A program made the position numbers and the translations under genes. Positions 30,801 through 41,870 of a stretch of DNA of 64,000 nucleotides are shown here, piece by piece. The stretch covers positions 19,798,828 to 19,862,827 of the forward strand of contig NC_091141.1 of NCBI RefSeq assembly GCF_041381155.1, in the 5' to 3' direction. The notes below the pieces were generated by a model. It was not told where the DNA came from and made no database searches. It saw only the letters and a list, made by a program, of their open reading frames with translations. Every line of letters begins with the position of its first letter. Position 1 is the first letter of the stretch. Source of the stretch: Argopecten irradians (Eukaryota > Mollusca > Bivalvia > Pectinida > Pectinidae).

Positions 30801-33018
30801 GTCCGACAAACAAATATTAGGGGAGTCCTGATAATAATCAGTCAGAGAGAAAAAGAAAAGTACAAGATAATACCATTTCGTTAAATACGACAGGCGGACG
30901 CTGGAAATTAAAATAATCAATAACACATACATATATGCATGTTGACTATCATATTATTCTACAACTTAGCGCTTCTTTGATCAATTTTCCTAACAAGTTC
31001 ATTTTTTTACTATTTGTGCTCAATAATTTGATTACTTTGAAGAGAGACGGTTTATTCCAAAAGCATTTCTTTATATATTTTCGTCTATTAATATTTGAAT
31101 ATTTTTGACATATTAGTAAAAAATTGAATTCATCTTCAACTTCCAAGCATTACAGTTTATACAATATCTATGACACCTGGGTATATTCTTATATCTTTTT
31201 GATTCTACAGCTGAGTTGTGTGCTGAAAGTCTCAATTTCGCTATCAATTTTCTTATTTTTTATTTTATTAATTTTTTAATGAGGTAAAATTGCAAAGTTA
31301 GATCACATTTACTCGACATATGTAATGAGTTAAAAAAAAGTCTGACAGGCCTGATAATTAATTCTTTCTTTTAAAATTGAGGCAAATACACAATATCAAC
31401 AGGTAATTGACGTAGCCATATATGTCCAAATCCAAGTTCAAATAATGTTTATCTTGACGTATAAAAGCCAGTTCTGCTTTGGATTTTCTTTCTTGGCATC
31501 TATGTACAGTGATTTGTGATTGTCACTCAGTATACTATTATCAGAATTCATCAATTTGAACCAAAATTTTAACTATCTAGATAGTTGAATATTCTTGGGT
31601 GAGAGTCGCCCAAGTTCGATATAAACCATAGTGTTACACATAGATTTTTACAAATACTAAATAATTGAAATGGTATACATGTACTTGGATGTTTAAACCG
31701 TCATATATCCATTATTCATTATCCTTGACAATGCCACCCTTCCTTAAAACAACAATTTTTGTATTATTTGTATTCAAGTCATTTTCCATTTCTTAGAATA
31801 AGACCTTAAATTACCAAAAAGGCACTGTAGATCTTCAACTGTTTCTGAGAATAGCACTAAACTAAAAAAAGACTTAGCTCTCAGAAGTCGTAACTTGGGG
31901 CTCCATTTTCGATAAAGTAATTTTCAAAATTATTAATAAACAGGAAAAAAGTAAGGGAGATAAAATCTGCCCTAGGAATTAACCGACCTCTGTGTTTTTC
32001 CGTTATGTAAAACACATGATTTTACGGAGTTATATAACGATTTTACTGTTTTTAAGAAATTACCACGTAAGCCCAATTTAGAAATTTTATACCATAGGCG
32101 TACTCTGTCTACATAATCAAAAGCCTTTTGAAAATCAACGAAACAGCAATACAGACGTTTTTGCCTTTAAAGGGAATTTTGGTAATTATAGATTGCAACG
32201 CAATAATACACTGTAGCATTAATAGTACCAAGTTTGGTCGAAACCCAAACTAAGCATCCGATAAAAGATCGTTAGTTACACAAATATCCATCACCTTCTT
32301 GTTTAGAACAGAGGTAAACGATTTACACAGACAACTTATAAGAAGTTGTTTTGAATGTAAATGGTCCACATCAATCGTTTATTTTATATCATGAAAGCCA
32401 AATCTAGATTGCAGCATATTACACCTGTAAACTCACCTGGACCTTTAGCTCCGCCGGACACCACCCGACCGAGTCTGAAGATGACAGCCTTCTCGTACTC
32501 CTGTACAACCTGAGTGGGGGTGAGCAAAGAAATTCAGTAATGATTTAAGATGATTTCTTTAATCGTTCAGTTTTTTTGTATATCTTTTATTTTTGCAACC
32601 CATTTTGCCAAATTTTACTATAAAGACCAATGAAATCGAATCTAAACCCTTGTTTCAAATTACTGTCTACAACTTTATTAAATAAGCCTAACATCATCTA
32701 TGTAAAAACGGAATCATGAGGGCAATAACACGCTAAACCGTTTGTGTCTATGATAATGTTAACATTACGTTCCTTTATATGTTTTCTATATTGTCAATAA
32801 AAAAATCTTCATCTTGTAAACGTTTGAAATACTAAACAACGTGTTTGTGGTGTTGATTTGCTGATACGTTGTGTCTGACAGGCTCACCTTAATAGAACCA
32901 TACAGTGAGAAAGGAAACAGAAGAACGACGAGACAGCCGGATAGGAACATGAGTATGTATCCACAACAGCCAAGGTCGCCATCCCGCTCTTGTGTATAGT
33001 CGACCCGGGAGGACCTTT
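27669..33018 (-). CDS. Stomatin-like (SPFH/PHB domain) membrane protein, seven clear exons; N-terminal exon unresolved
   Basis: Exons in transcription order are 33018-32888, 32509-32437, 29755-29673, 29099-28896, 28450-28395, 28064-27986 and 27864-27669. Phases agree and introns are GT-AG. The product is colinear with human stomatin. A Cys-Cys-Gly palmitoylation-like site precedes a hydrophobic hairpin with the conserved Pro (LLFPFS). The PHB domain follows: EYEKAVIFRLGR, SGGAKGPG, KVDMRTLSFDVPPQE, ILSKDSVTVAVDAVIY, ATTLRNVLGTK, LQRAMAAEAEASRQARAK and VIAAEGE. Stomatins are monotopic inner-leaflet proteins that scaffold cholesterol-rich membrane and modulate channels (family knowledge). No in-frame start lies in the first listed exon, which needs an upstream exon ending in phase 1. 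The last exon has a one-base frame disruption near 27766. Length with the candidate first exon is about 296 residues (human 288). Confidence 0.9.
27986..28064 (-). CDS. Stomatin-like exon
   Basis: 79 bp encoding KDVRLPHQLQRAMAAEAEAS then RQARAK, the conserved C-terminal helix of the PHB domain. CTTCAG acceptor, GTATTT donor. Confidence 0.95.
28395..28450 (-). CDS. Stomatin-like exon
   Basis: 56 bp encoding QLLDTSTKPWGVTVDRVE; human has QSTLDDATDAWGIKVERVE. Ends with two bases of an Ile codon. Confidence 0.92.
28570..28843. mobile_element. Small TIR element in stomatin-like intron
   Basis: About 45-bp terminal inverted repeats: CGATACTCCAGATGTTACT at the left and AGTAACATCTGGAATATCG at the right, with several mismatches. 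About 185 bp of non-coding centre. Confidence 0.75.
28896..29099 (-). CDS. Stomatin-like exon: PHB core
   Basis: 204 bp, 68 codons, ILSKDSVTVAVDAVIY to SDRDSITRHMK. It includes LLAATTLRNVLGTKNMAEML, nearly identical to stomatin. Its 5' edge is repeated in degenerate form upstream in the intron (29130-29395). Confidence 0.95.
29110..29400 (-). repeat. Degenerate tandem copies of a stomatin exon edge
   Basis: The start of the exon at 29099 plus its acceptor region (CCGTAACGGAGTCCTTGGAT and TGTCAAAAACATA) recurs about three times upstream at 29132-29205, 29220-29290 and 29320-29395 with changes. They lie in the intron and carry defects. Confidence 0.85.
29673..29755 (-). CDS. Stomatin-like exon: PHB domain
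   Basis: 83 bp encoding GLFCLYPCIDEFKKVDMRTL then SFDVPPQE, matching human GLFFILPCTDSFIKVDMRTI. Acceptor TTTACAG, donor GTATGC. Confidence 0.95.
30323..30807 (-). repeat. Second, more decayed copy of the LINE 3' end
   Basis: Shares ACAAACAAATATTAGGGG, CAGAGAGAAAAAGAAAAGTA, GAAGAGAGACGGTTTATT and CTGAGTTGTGTGCTGAAAGT with 30808-31229, so the two lie in tandem (about 485 and 422 bp). A weaker relative may extend left to about 29850. Confidence 0.75.
30808..32400 (-). mobile_element. Decayed LINE (non-LTR retrotransposon), RT to C-terminus
   Basis: On the minus strand, near 32150, the sequence reads CCFVDFQKAFDYVDR, a reverse-transcriptase block, followed by LGLRGNFLKTVKSLYNSVKS and, near 31900, PVYINNFENYF. 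At 31146-30949 a C-terminal stretch reads EDEFNFLLICQKYS then KPSLFKVIKLLS. Order and strand are right for one element. Many stops and shifts show it is long dead. It lies in the stomatin-like intron between the exons at 32437 and 29755, in the same orientation as the gene. Confidence 0.8.
32437..32509 (-). CDS. Stomatin-like exon: start of PHB domain
   Basis: 73 bp encoding VVQEYEKAVIFRLGRVVSGG and AKGPG; human has IIKEYERAIIFRLGRILQGG then AKGPG. CACTCAG acceptor, GTGAGT donor, ends in phase 1. Confidence 0.95.
32888..33018 (-). CDS. Stomatin-like exon: palmitoylation site and membrane hairpin
   Basis: 131 bp; the first two bases finish a codon begun upstream. Encodes VDYTQERDGDLGCCGY, then ILMFLSGCLVVLLFPFS, the intramembrane hairpin with the key proline, and ends at SIK before GTGAGC. 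Confidence 0.9.
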
Positions 33019-33039
33019 CTGGAAGGGAAAATATAACAA

Positions 33040-33385
33040 TTGATCATCCAATTAAATAAGCAATACAGTCGGACAGGAACATTAATATGTAACTATTACA
33101 GCTGAGGTCGACGTCTCGTTCTGGTGTATAGTTTGAAAAAAAATAATGGAAACATGATAATTCCATTTAACCAAGCGATAAAAAATGAAACAGAACAACG
33201 ACGAAACAGTAGGTTAGAAAAACGAGCTAAGACGACTTTTCTGGAAGGAAAAGATATAAAAAATGATCATTCGATTTAGCTTAGTGATAAGTGATATAGA
33301 AGTGCGTTGGGACAGCTGGTCAGGAACATCCGATCGCGATACCACCGTCCCGTTAATGTTCAAAGTCGACCCCATGACGATCCGT
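33040..33385 (-). repeat. Degenerate copies of the stomatin membrane-hairpin exon
   Basis: Pieces of the exon at 33018-32888 recur: GGACAGGAACATTAATATGT with TCTGGTGTATAGT (33068-33135), AACAGAACAACGACGAAACA with CTTTTCTGGAAGG (33188-33250), and GTCAGGAACATCCG with CAAAGTCGACCCC (33315-33375). All are broken. Confidence 0.75.
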
Positions 33386-33515
33386 CTAAGAGATAGTCTA
33401 ATTATCTATAAACTATAAAAAAGATTGATGATCGTGTCTGAATCATTTTATTAATGTAAGACGATTGAGACTAATATATGGGTGGACGAACAGAAGATCA
33501 GCACATTTTTATCGA

Positions 33516-33587
33516 ATGTCCTAAGCAGGAGTCAAACTCAGGCATCTGGCGTGATAACCAGCGTCTCTGCCGATCGCTACTGAACCA
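33516..33587 (-). mobile_element. tRNA-like SINE head
   Basis: The minus strand has GAGTTTGACTCCTGC (B-box-like) and an upstream TAGCGATCGGCAGAG. Short tRNA-related fragment next to a poly-A/C tract. Confidence 0.4.
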
Positions 33588-34280
33588 GTCTTTTCCCTAT
33601 CAGCCGAGGGACAAAAAAAAACAAAAAAACGGCACGGGTATTGTACAAGCATCATCCAATTAACTAAAACACATATTATCTGTCAACTAATAAATCAATG
33701 TTACTTGTTATGTACTATCAAGGGGGTATACAGTACCTGTCATTAGATTAAACCACTGGAGTAAAAATCAATAAAACGTGATGAGCAAATTCTAAATCAA
33801 TACTAGCATCATTTCGCTATAAAATGGATTATTAGTTAGGGGATTTAGCATCCTCTCAAAAGCAGCTTCTATCATAGGTGAATGAGAACATCAACAACGA
33901 GGGGCGTTTGAGGACAAGTTTGAATTACACGCAAAATGTCAGGAGCAATATGGTTGAGATAAGTGTCATTTAAAATCAAACAATACGGAAAAATATGTAG
34001 CAACAAGACCCGCACTGTGAAAATACTATGATGATTGTATTAATGTGATACAACGCCAGGGTAATATGGGAATGGGTTCAGATACGCCTTAAGACAACGT
34101 CAACAAGAAACAGTAAAGGTCAACATGATCATGCAGATGAGTAGAGGTCATGACAACCAAAAGAACTTACATCAAAACACACAACAACTTTAATTATAAT
34201 ATCGCTGGTTAACTTATGATCATCGACAAGAAATATGTTCTTGGTTATATACACAATTGTTTGTTTTGCTACAATATCGT

Positions 34281-34480
34281 AGCTCTAAACTTTTCGACGG
34301 TTATTGTCGTCCTGAAAAAATCAATGGCACCATGCACTATATGGAATGAAGTACCAATTGCGCATGTTTCAAAATCAAGATAAATTATCTTATATGTATT
34401 TTTGTGTAAATTAGACCGATATACAATACACGATTAAACATCAGTTATTGTTCAAATAATGAATATCGTTTAATATCTCC
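34281..34480 (-). mobile_element. TTAA-MITE family, diverged partial copy 5
   Basis: On the minus strand, ATATTCATTATTTGAACAAT, then TGTTTAATCGTGTAT and TACTTCATTCCATATA, match the left half of the family with many changes. Terminal repeats are gone. Confidence 0.65.
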
Positions 34481-35086
34481 ATTAACATTTTAACATTTGG
34501 ATTTGTTTTAGTTCTATGCTAATAATTAAGACAGTTTATGAGAGCTGATCAATAGTGCACTGTTCTCGTGTTAAATGGAATATTGACAGTCAGGAACATA
34601 TGACAAACATTTAAAATTTCATTAAGACAAATGTTTAGATGTCATCAGACAGTTCTAAGCTCTGACAGACAGAATATCATCAATACTTAACAATAAGGAA
34701 AATGGGGATCCATTTGAAGAAATAAATTCGATACTATGATTATTCAATGTCTACTAAGAGAAGTTACTATGATACGGACGAGAATCCTCTTTTTACCGCG
34801 TATATTTGAGGTTTTATGTTTGAATCTTCCTGTTTACGTTGTTTCTTTTTACCTGGGATTGAAGAAGTATTTACAGTCATTAGGTAAACAGAATCACAAA
34901 TTAAGTCTTTTATGTTTATGGGATCAAAATAGCACAGTAGGTTTGTCCTGCTGGATTGTTTAAGCACGTGCATAATTATTTAATAATAATAATAATTTAT
35001 TTTACCAGTTTCAAGCCGGATTTATGCCTGGTCATTCAATAAATAAAAATCTAAAAAAAAAAAAAATAAAAAAAAAAAAAAAAAAA

Positions 35087-35248
35087 GTACTGAAAGTACT
35101 GCTGCGGTAAAACTTCTGGATGATAGGAGTTGATTCGAGTGTTAAAGATTGATAAGTCAATGGTTATATTATCAGTATAACTGCAAATTGGAAAACTAGA
35201 TTAATCAAAGTACTGAAAAAGTATGCTGCGGTAAAACTTCTGGATGAT
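35087..35248. repeat. Short direct repeat after an A-rich tract
   Basis: TGCTGCGGTAAAACTTCTGG occurs at about 35100 and 35224, each preceded by AAAGTACTGAAA. A TAA microsatellite (34981-34999) and a poly-A tract (35053-35086) lie just before. Confidence 0.7.
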
Positions 35249-38200
35249 CCAAAAGAAAACAGGACTTAAACTAAGGCTGAAAAACTAATACAAATAATTG
35301 TTTTTTATTTGGTCGTAATAATTTATCACATTGATTTATTTTCTCACATTTTGTACAGGTCCAGTTATTCTAAATACACATAATGCATTTCAGTGTAGAA
35401 CCTTCAATCAAAGAGGAAGTATTTATGTTGTCAAGTTTATATAAAGAAAAGTTTCAGCATTATGGTGACTTGTAATGTCAAATTAAATTGTTTTTTTTTT
35501 TGTTAAAAACTAAACAGGCATTCTTCAGATATCAAGAAAAAAACTTACTGGTTATATTATATAAAATCTCATATAATGTTTAAGCGATACCGTACACGTA
35601 TTTGACCTTTAATGACTAATATGAATGACATCAAGGATTTCCTTTTTAACAAAAATGTATCTAGCAAGTTTAAGAACACCATACTATCTATAAGTACAAA
35701 ATTTAATGGTTGTCAGACCGTGTAACATATATAACTAACGTATATTGTCATAAAGGATGACTTTCATGCTTCATAACTTCACGAATACTACTTTGGCAAC
35801 ATATCAGGGAGAAAGAGGGGAAAGAGAGGGAAAGAGAGAAAAAAAAATCTCTGTCAGCTATCAGCTGTTTACCGGTATATGCTTTATCAAGTTTCAAGTA
35901 CATGAATGTATATATATATTAACTAAAGAACTAAATAACCTGAGTTAATTAACTAAACGACATGTAAATGGCACGAAGGATGTTTTTTGTCAAAACATGT
36001 TAATATTTTTTCTCTATGTCTATCAAGTTTGTAGTACATTACAACATATATTCTAACAAACGGTAACGGCACGAGTTACCTAAATGACAGATATTGTCAT
36101 CAGTGTCCTTTTCTAACTACAATTTGTAAATATCTTCTTATTAAACATTATGGAAAGTTGTTCAGCAAAATTTGGAGCAAGGATAGGTCCAAAATTCGGA
36201 TCGCAAATTCACTCAGAAATTTTTTAAATTTGACTATGATAATTTACTTGAAATGAAATATGAAATATGAATATTGGTAGAAAAACTGTTCTTATAAGGC
36301 TTGGTTCAAGAAAAACATAATTGTAGTATATGAATTAATGAAGGATAGTGACACGCTTACTTTTTACTGTTTTGATGAATTGATACAAATCTATCAGATT
36401 AGTACTAATTTTGTGGAATATCACGGTTTTAGTATCTGCTATCAGAGAATACCTGAATTAGGCTGACTCTGAAATATGTCAAATTTGTTTCCTACTTACA
36501 TTAAATATTTCATATTGATCTGTACAATGTAATGAAAAAATAACATACTCCTACCGGGAGGAGAAGATGGGAAGACTTAATTAGTTCAGTCGAATCATTT
36601 GAAATGGGTTGATATTTCTAAAATTTCCTTTACAGTAACGAAAATTATAAGCTTCAGTGGTTTCAATATATATTATAGCAGATTCACTCAGCAATTTTAC
36701 TTTGACATGATAATCTACTCTGAAAAAACATTGTGTTACAAATTATATAAGTACATTTGCCTAGTACAGAATAGTACGTACATGTATTACAATTTCATTT
36801 ATATTTTAAACACCTCCGAATTTTCATTTCATTTGCATAACCAACCAAACGATAAGATTTCGTTATAAAATGACACTTAATCCTCTAAACAATAGAACAG
36901 CCAACTCTAGATCACTGCTTATTGTTTTGATATTTTCCAAAAGAATTTATGATTTGTCCTTTCCTTATATGTACATATTTTCTACTTGTCAAATTTTTGA
37001 AATTGATATTTATATATTATGTTTCTCTATGCAATGTATTTGTCAAAGAGAACTAATAAAGAAACTTGATGTGGTCATGATCAATGTATCACACCTTCAC
37101 GCTTGGCTGCACACTGCTACAGATACGAAGAGATGTATATATGGGGTGGTTATCTATCCTTTAATCTTTGAAATATTTTTCTCGAAAACCCAGCTCCCTA
37201 CCGCTCCGAACCGCTGTAAATGAAAATGTGTATGAGCAAGGGACGTCAGAAACATTATATAACATGTGTTGAGAATATGTATAACAGTATTTACATTAAA
37301 ACCTATCTATTAAAACCACCCAGTGGTCCGAGTAAAAGTGGTCTTAATAGCGAGGTGGTCTTAATTCTGAGGTGGACCAGGTTTCTTCTATGATCATGAC
37401 GATCAAGAACAGAAACTCTGTATCCTAGCTGACCGGTACATAATATATGTACTGTATTTTTGTTTCAAAATTGAAATTTTATGAAAAATGCAATATACAT
37501 GTATATATAAATGTATATTATATATATATTTTTTTTATTTTTTTGTTCAATTTTTTGCATTTAACACATTTACAAATACATGGGACATCAACATAAACTT
37601 GACATGACATATACATTACATTTATATAAAAAAAAACATAAGAAACATAACATAGCATGCTGAGTATGTACATGTACGTGTGGGGAAAAAACCAGTTTGA
37701 TATATTTTGGTTAAGATAAATTTGCAAATTACTATATTTGATCAATTAGTTTTGTCGGCCATTAGAATCTTAATCATATCATATTTTAATGCATGCGTAT
37801 CTAATCAAAACCAATAATTTACAAATATTTTTTAAAGATTGATAAATTAGGGACATATAATGACTATACCATTTATTTCTAGAGCATAGACATATTTTTT
37901 TCATTAAATTAAGTTAATGGTGTGTGCTTACTTAAATCTTAAACTGAATTTCACTGAAGTAATTGTTGACAATCTAAATGAAAATACTTTTTCTAGACAT
38001 TACTTTCTATTATGTTTTAATTATAATTCAAATACATATCGTTAGTTTAATCAGAGATTTAGATAGTTATTAAATTATCTATGTCTCTGGTTTAATTATC
38101 ACATAGTATCACCTGAGGTAAATGAGAATCTATGTGTTTTAAAATTGGTATTGATCTGTGTAAATTATTATTAATATTTACGTAAATCGATTTTAATTAC

Positions 38201-39026
38201 CCCGCCATGTGCAATGATTGGTCAAATAATAACTTACGATCACAATCGGTAAAGTGTTTTTGAAAGACTACTGTGCAATAGTCAAGCGTACTTTTAACTA
38301 ATGCAAAACACCGATTGTTTACCGCAACAAAATAGATGACACATCTATTGAAATGAGATGATTGACGTACGGTACTTCATAAAATATCTGAAATAAGATC
38401 AATATATCTCATACATTAAAGAATTTTAATTCCATTGGCGTTACACGTATGAGAAAGAACTGCCTAAATCGTTCGATCTCGCCACCAGAGCTATCGAAAG
38501 AACGTTGCATTACTTGTGGTTTCGATCACGTCAACTGCCAGTCACAAGTATGCAAATGATGGCGATTAACACTCTCCTAGTACAGGTAGATAATCTGATA
38601 ATTAGGTCGACGGAAACAAAAGACTGACTGATGTACCTGCGGGTAGTTGTTCACGGGTTGCTGCGTGCGGGAAGGTGAGGCACAGCGAGGTGTGAAGTCA
38701 CATGTGCCTGTGGTCATAATCAAATGGTCAATTAGTGTTAATTTAGTGGTCGTTGGGACTATTAAAATTGGTCGTAAAACGGAATAGCGGTGTGATTGTA
38801 TTTCTGAAGAGAAAAAAAAATCGGAACTGAAAATAAGTGGCCGTAATAGTGGGATGTTCGTAATTTAGTGTATATGCTATACATGTCTATGTTTGGAATA
38901 AACTTTTGGAAAATAAAAATAAAATAAAACAAAAATAAATATAAAGACAAAATAAAGAATATTTTCAAGCATGGTGAATTAACAACAAATAAAAATATGA
39001 AATAAAAAAAAAAATAAAAAATTAAC

Positions 39027-39093
39027 CTGCCGACGATAAGGGTTGAACCCGGGCCGTAGCTTAGAAAGCTCAGGACTTACCACGACACCACTT
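39027..39093 (-). mobile_element. tRNA-like SINE head
   Basis: The minus strand has CCCGGGTTCAACCC (B-box) about 40 bp after GTGGTAAGTCCTGAG (A-box-like). An A-rich tract lies beside it. No cloverleaf is clear. Confidence 0.5.
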
Positions 39094-39187
39094 GTACCTG
39101 TTATTTGCCTCAGGAATATTATTAAGTTGGTAATGAAATGCAGTTCACTATATTTTCTTATTTTCTTCGCAATCCACTTAAAATTAT

Positions 39188-39273
39188 ACAGCTAATGTTC
39201 GTCTTATCGAGTACATTAGCCTGAGTTCCTACAGCTAATGTTCGTCTTATCGAGTACATTAGCCTGAGTTCCT
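39188..39273. repeat. Exact 43-bp tandem duplication
   Basis: Two identical units, ACAGCTAATGTTCGTC to CTGAGTTCCT, each with a GCTAATGT/ACATTAGC hairpin. Confidence 0.95.
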
Positions 39274-39746
39274 TATATAAAAATGTAAACTCTAATATAT
39301 CGACCGTTCGGACCTGACTTCTAGTGATAGTGTAAAAAAAATTTTGAATGGATGTGTAAACAATGATTGTATATGTAATTAATGTGAAAATGGTGGAAGT
39401 GCATAATTAAAATAATTAATTAAAATATGGAAATTGGCATGGAAGTCCTTCTGTGAAAGGAAAAACATTGTTATTTTACATGCATATATTGAATAAAAAA
39501 TTATTTTTTTGGGGAAAAAAAAAATCATCAGTACACTTCCAATATTATAATTAATATGTTCCATTTTTAGGACATTAAACATTTTATAATCATAACTACA
39601 AATATTGTTGCGAATAACCTAGAACAATTTGGGTTTCTTATTCCCGTAGCACGCAAGAACAATGTACGCACGAAAAACATGTTAAACATATAACTACACC
39701 AACGGGAGTTATAGGTAATTATATAAAGTATGATCTCGTAAATTAC

Positions 39747-39960
39747 CTTTTGGGTTGGTAAGATTATATAGTGTCAGTCCCGAGCAAATGAAAATATATA
39801 AAACTATACCAAGCCAAGCGTTTGTTCGAAAGAGCCCTGCTAAAGTGACCTTATATAACAGTGATTTCCTGGCTAGTTCAAAACGATCGATGCCCACAGA
39901 CCTTTCATTAATATCGGAGGATTTAAAAAGTTCAGCCTCTCTAGGTACAATAGTGACCAC
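39747..39960 (-). CDS. Unrecognised exon-like open stretch with one membrane segment
   Basis: Open for 71 codons between an AAAG acceptor at 39961 and a GTAATT donor, entering in phase 0 and leaving in phase 1. It reads VPREAELFKSSDINE, then LARKSLLYKVTLAGLFRT, then a hydrophobic run WLGIVLYIFICSGLTLY. A short cytosolic stretch followed by one membrane helix loosely recalls DEG/ENaC N-termini, but I do not recognise the family. It may be an exon of an unidentified gene or chance. Confidence 0.3.
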
Positions 39961-40939
39961 CTTTAATTAATCGTGAAATTAAAATATGTACATTGTGCGA
40001 TTTCATTTAACAAAAGCTCAAATATTCTTGAAATAATATCAATTAAGTGTAAAACGACAAGATATTTAAAAATTGGAAATTTAAAATTTAAGTGGTGCAC
40101 AACAACAGGAGAGTTCCAGGAAGTACAAATTGCAGTTAATGCTGTAGATATGTGTTAAATGATGGAGTTATAAAAAGGAAGAAAACCCATGGAATATATA
40201 CATTATATCGGTGTATCTAATATTCTGAGTCAATAGAGTATTGTATTCATTGTGTGAAATATTTCCTATTTTGGATTAAAAAATAACGGCATATTCGTGG
40301 TTGTGTGTTGTGTGTTAACATAATAATAGTGGTTATGTTCGGAGACCTACTCACCCGTATTGTGTAACTCTCCGATAAGTTACCTTTTAATAAGTGACTG
40401 TATTATATATAAGAGTCACATAGACCACAGTAAAAGGTAACATCTAGGACAGTTACAGGTAATGATCCGATAATGTGGGAGTTAAAGTTCAGAGACAACA
40501 ATAGATGACATCACAACTATGTTTTAAATATGTATATAGATTCAGATTAAGTATTTTTCTTAATGTATTCATGATAAAAAAAGTTGACTTTACGTCTACA
40601 AAACAGAAGAAAATGGAGCTTAATGACGATGATAATCAGTTTACATAACATTTTGATCTCGCTGTTACAGACACTTTATTGTTGATGTCATTCAAAATAC
40701 ATAAATAGAATAATCAAATTAATACTGCATCAGATGTTTTCTCCGTGGCTAAACGTAGGCAACATCGCTATTTTGATATCCCTTTGTTTCGAGCGTCTTC
40801 GGAAGCCGGCTCAAAGCCACGAAAAGAAAGGAGCAGTAATTTGGGGTAACAATAACCGGTTCTGGGTATCCATGGTGATGTATGTCCGAGTGAGTTACTT
40901 ATCTAAAACGGCGTAAATATGTAAATAAGTTTGACTTAC

Positions 40940-41009
40940 CCAACAATAGACAAAATGACAGAGCAAAGAAGACATATTCCATTGCCATCCCAGCGTGGGT
41001 ACTCGACAT
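40940..41009 (-). CDS. Candidate first coding exon (hydrophobic N-terminus)
   Basis: ATG at 41009-41007 opens 23 codons, MSSTHAGMAMEYV followed by FFALSFCLLL, and ends one base into a codon at a strong GTAAGT donor. That phase fits the stomatin-like exon at 33018, and no better start was found. However, the implied intron is about 7.9 kb and stomatins normally lack a signal-like N-terminus. It could instead begin an unrelated secreted-protein gene. Confidence 0.35.
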
Positions 41010-41049
41010 CCTACGGACACTGTACTGAGTTTTATCAGTAACACGGGTA

Positions 41050-41600
41050 CATCTACCCGGAGTATTACTAGCTTACTTACTGTATCTTATCAATAGTATA
41101 TAGCACGTGATTTACTCATCAAAACATTTGTCCTATCTGTAGGATTTTATGTATATTTTATTTACTTATATATCGAGAAAACGTCATTTTAAACATGTGT
41201 TTGAGGAGACGATCTCCATAGTATTGATTTTTTAGGATGACAATACATTTAGAAATATTTGAGAGAGATATGACTGTTATCGTACTATGTACACACAGGT
41301 ACATCAGACCTATACATATCTACCCGGAGTATTACTAGCTTACTTACTGTATCTTATCAATAGTATATATCACGTGATTTACTCATCAAAACATTTGTCC
41401 TATCTGTAGGATATTTTATGTATATTTTATTTACTTATATATCAAGTAAACGTCATGTCTTTGAGGAGACGATCTCCATGTTATTGATTTTTAGGATGAC
41501 AATACATTTAGAAATATTTGAGGGAGATATTACTGTTATCGTACTATGTACACACAGGTACATCAGACCTATACATATCTACCCGGAGTATTACTACAGT
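41050..41600. repeat. Tandem duplication, about 265-bp units
   Basis: CTACCCGGAGTATTACTA recurs at about 41053, 41320 and 41579, with close similarity in between (GAGGAGACGATCTCCAT). Two full units plus the start of a third, just upstream of the candidate exon at 41009. Confidence 0.9.
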
Positions 41601-41624
41601 ACAGCTCACGTGGGTTTTTAATTT

Positions 41625-41870
41625 CCAACTAGCCCGTCACGGGCGTGGGCATAGTGGACCCCACGGCCCACCGGATATGACGATCCACGACGATCCGTCA
41701 TATAGCGTGGGCATCAACAGTGCCCACGCGATATCGCGGTACGTGACGAGCCGCGATATATAGTGGGCTTAATTTCACTCGAGACACCGTGTTTCGTGAC
41801 GATCCGTCATACATCGTGGGCATGTCACAAGGGTAGTCCTTCGCGGTCCACGATATACCGTGGGCAAGAG
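41625..41870. other. GC-rich hairpin cluster
   Basis: Consecutive perfect stems: ATATGACG/CGTCATAT (41675-41703), CGTGGGCA/TGCCCACG (41706-41728), ATATCGCGG/CCGCGATAT (41731-41759) and CCACG/CGTGG (41848-41863). GACGATCCGTCATA is repeated at 41689 and 41799. No coding frame. Confidence 0.7.

Larger units (their letters stand above)
33386..39746. other. Gene-poor stretch
   Basis: Contains SINE-like heads, a MITE remnant, an A-rich tract, and at 37320-37385 a GTGGTC(T)TAAT repeat in three short copies. If the exon at 41009 is correct this is one long intron of the stomatin-like gene. Confidence 0.4.

Noticed and set aside
36599-37223. Two plus-strand frames of 89 and 117 codons
   Set aside because: AT-rich composition, no splice context, no recognisable domain.
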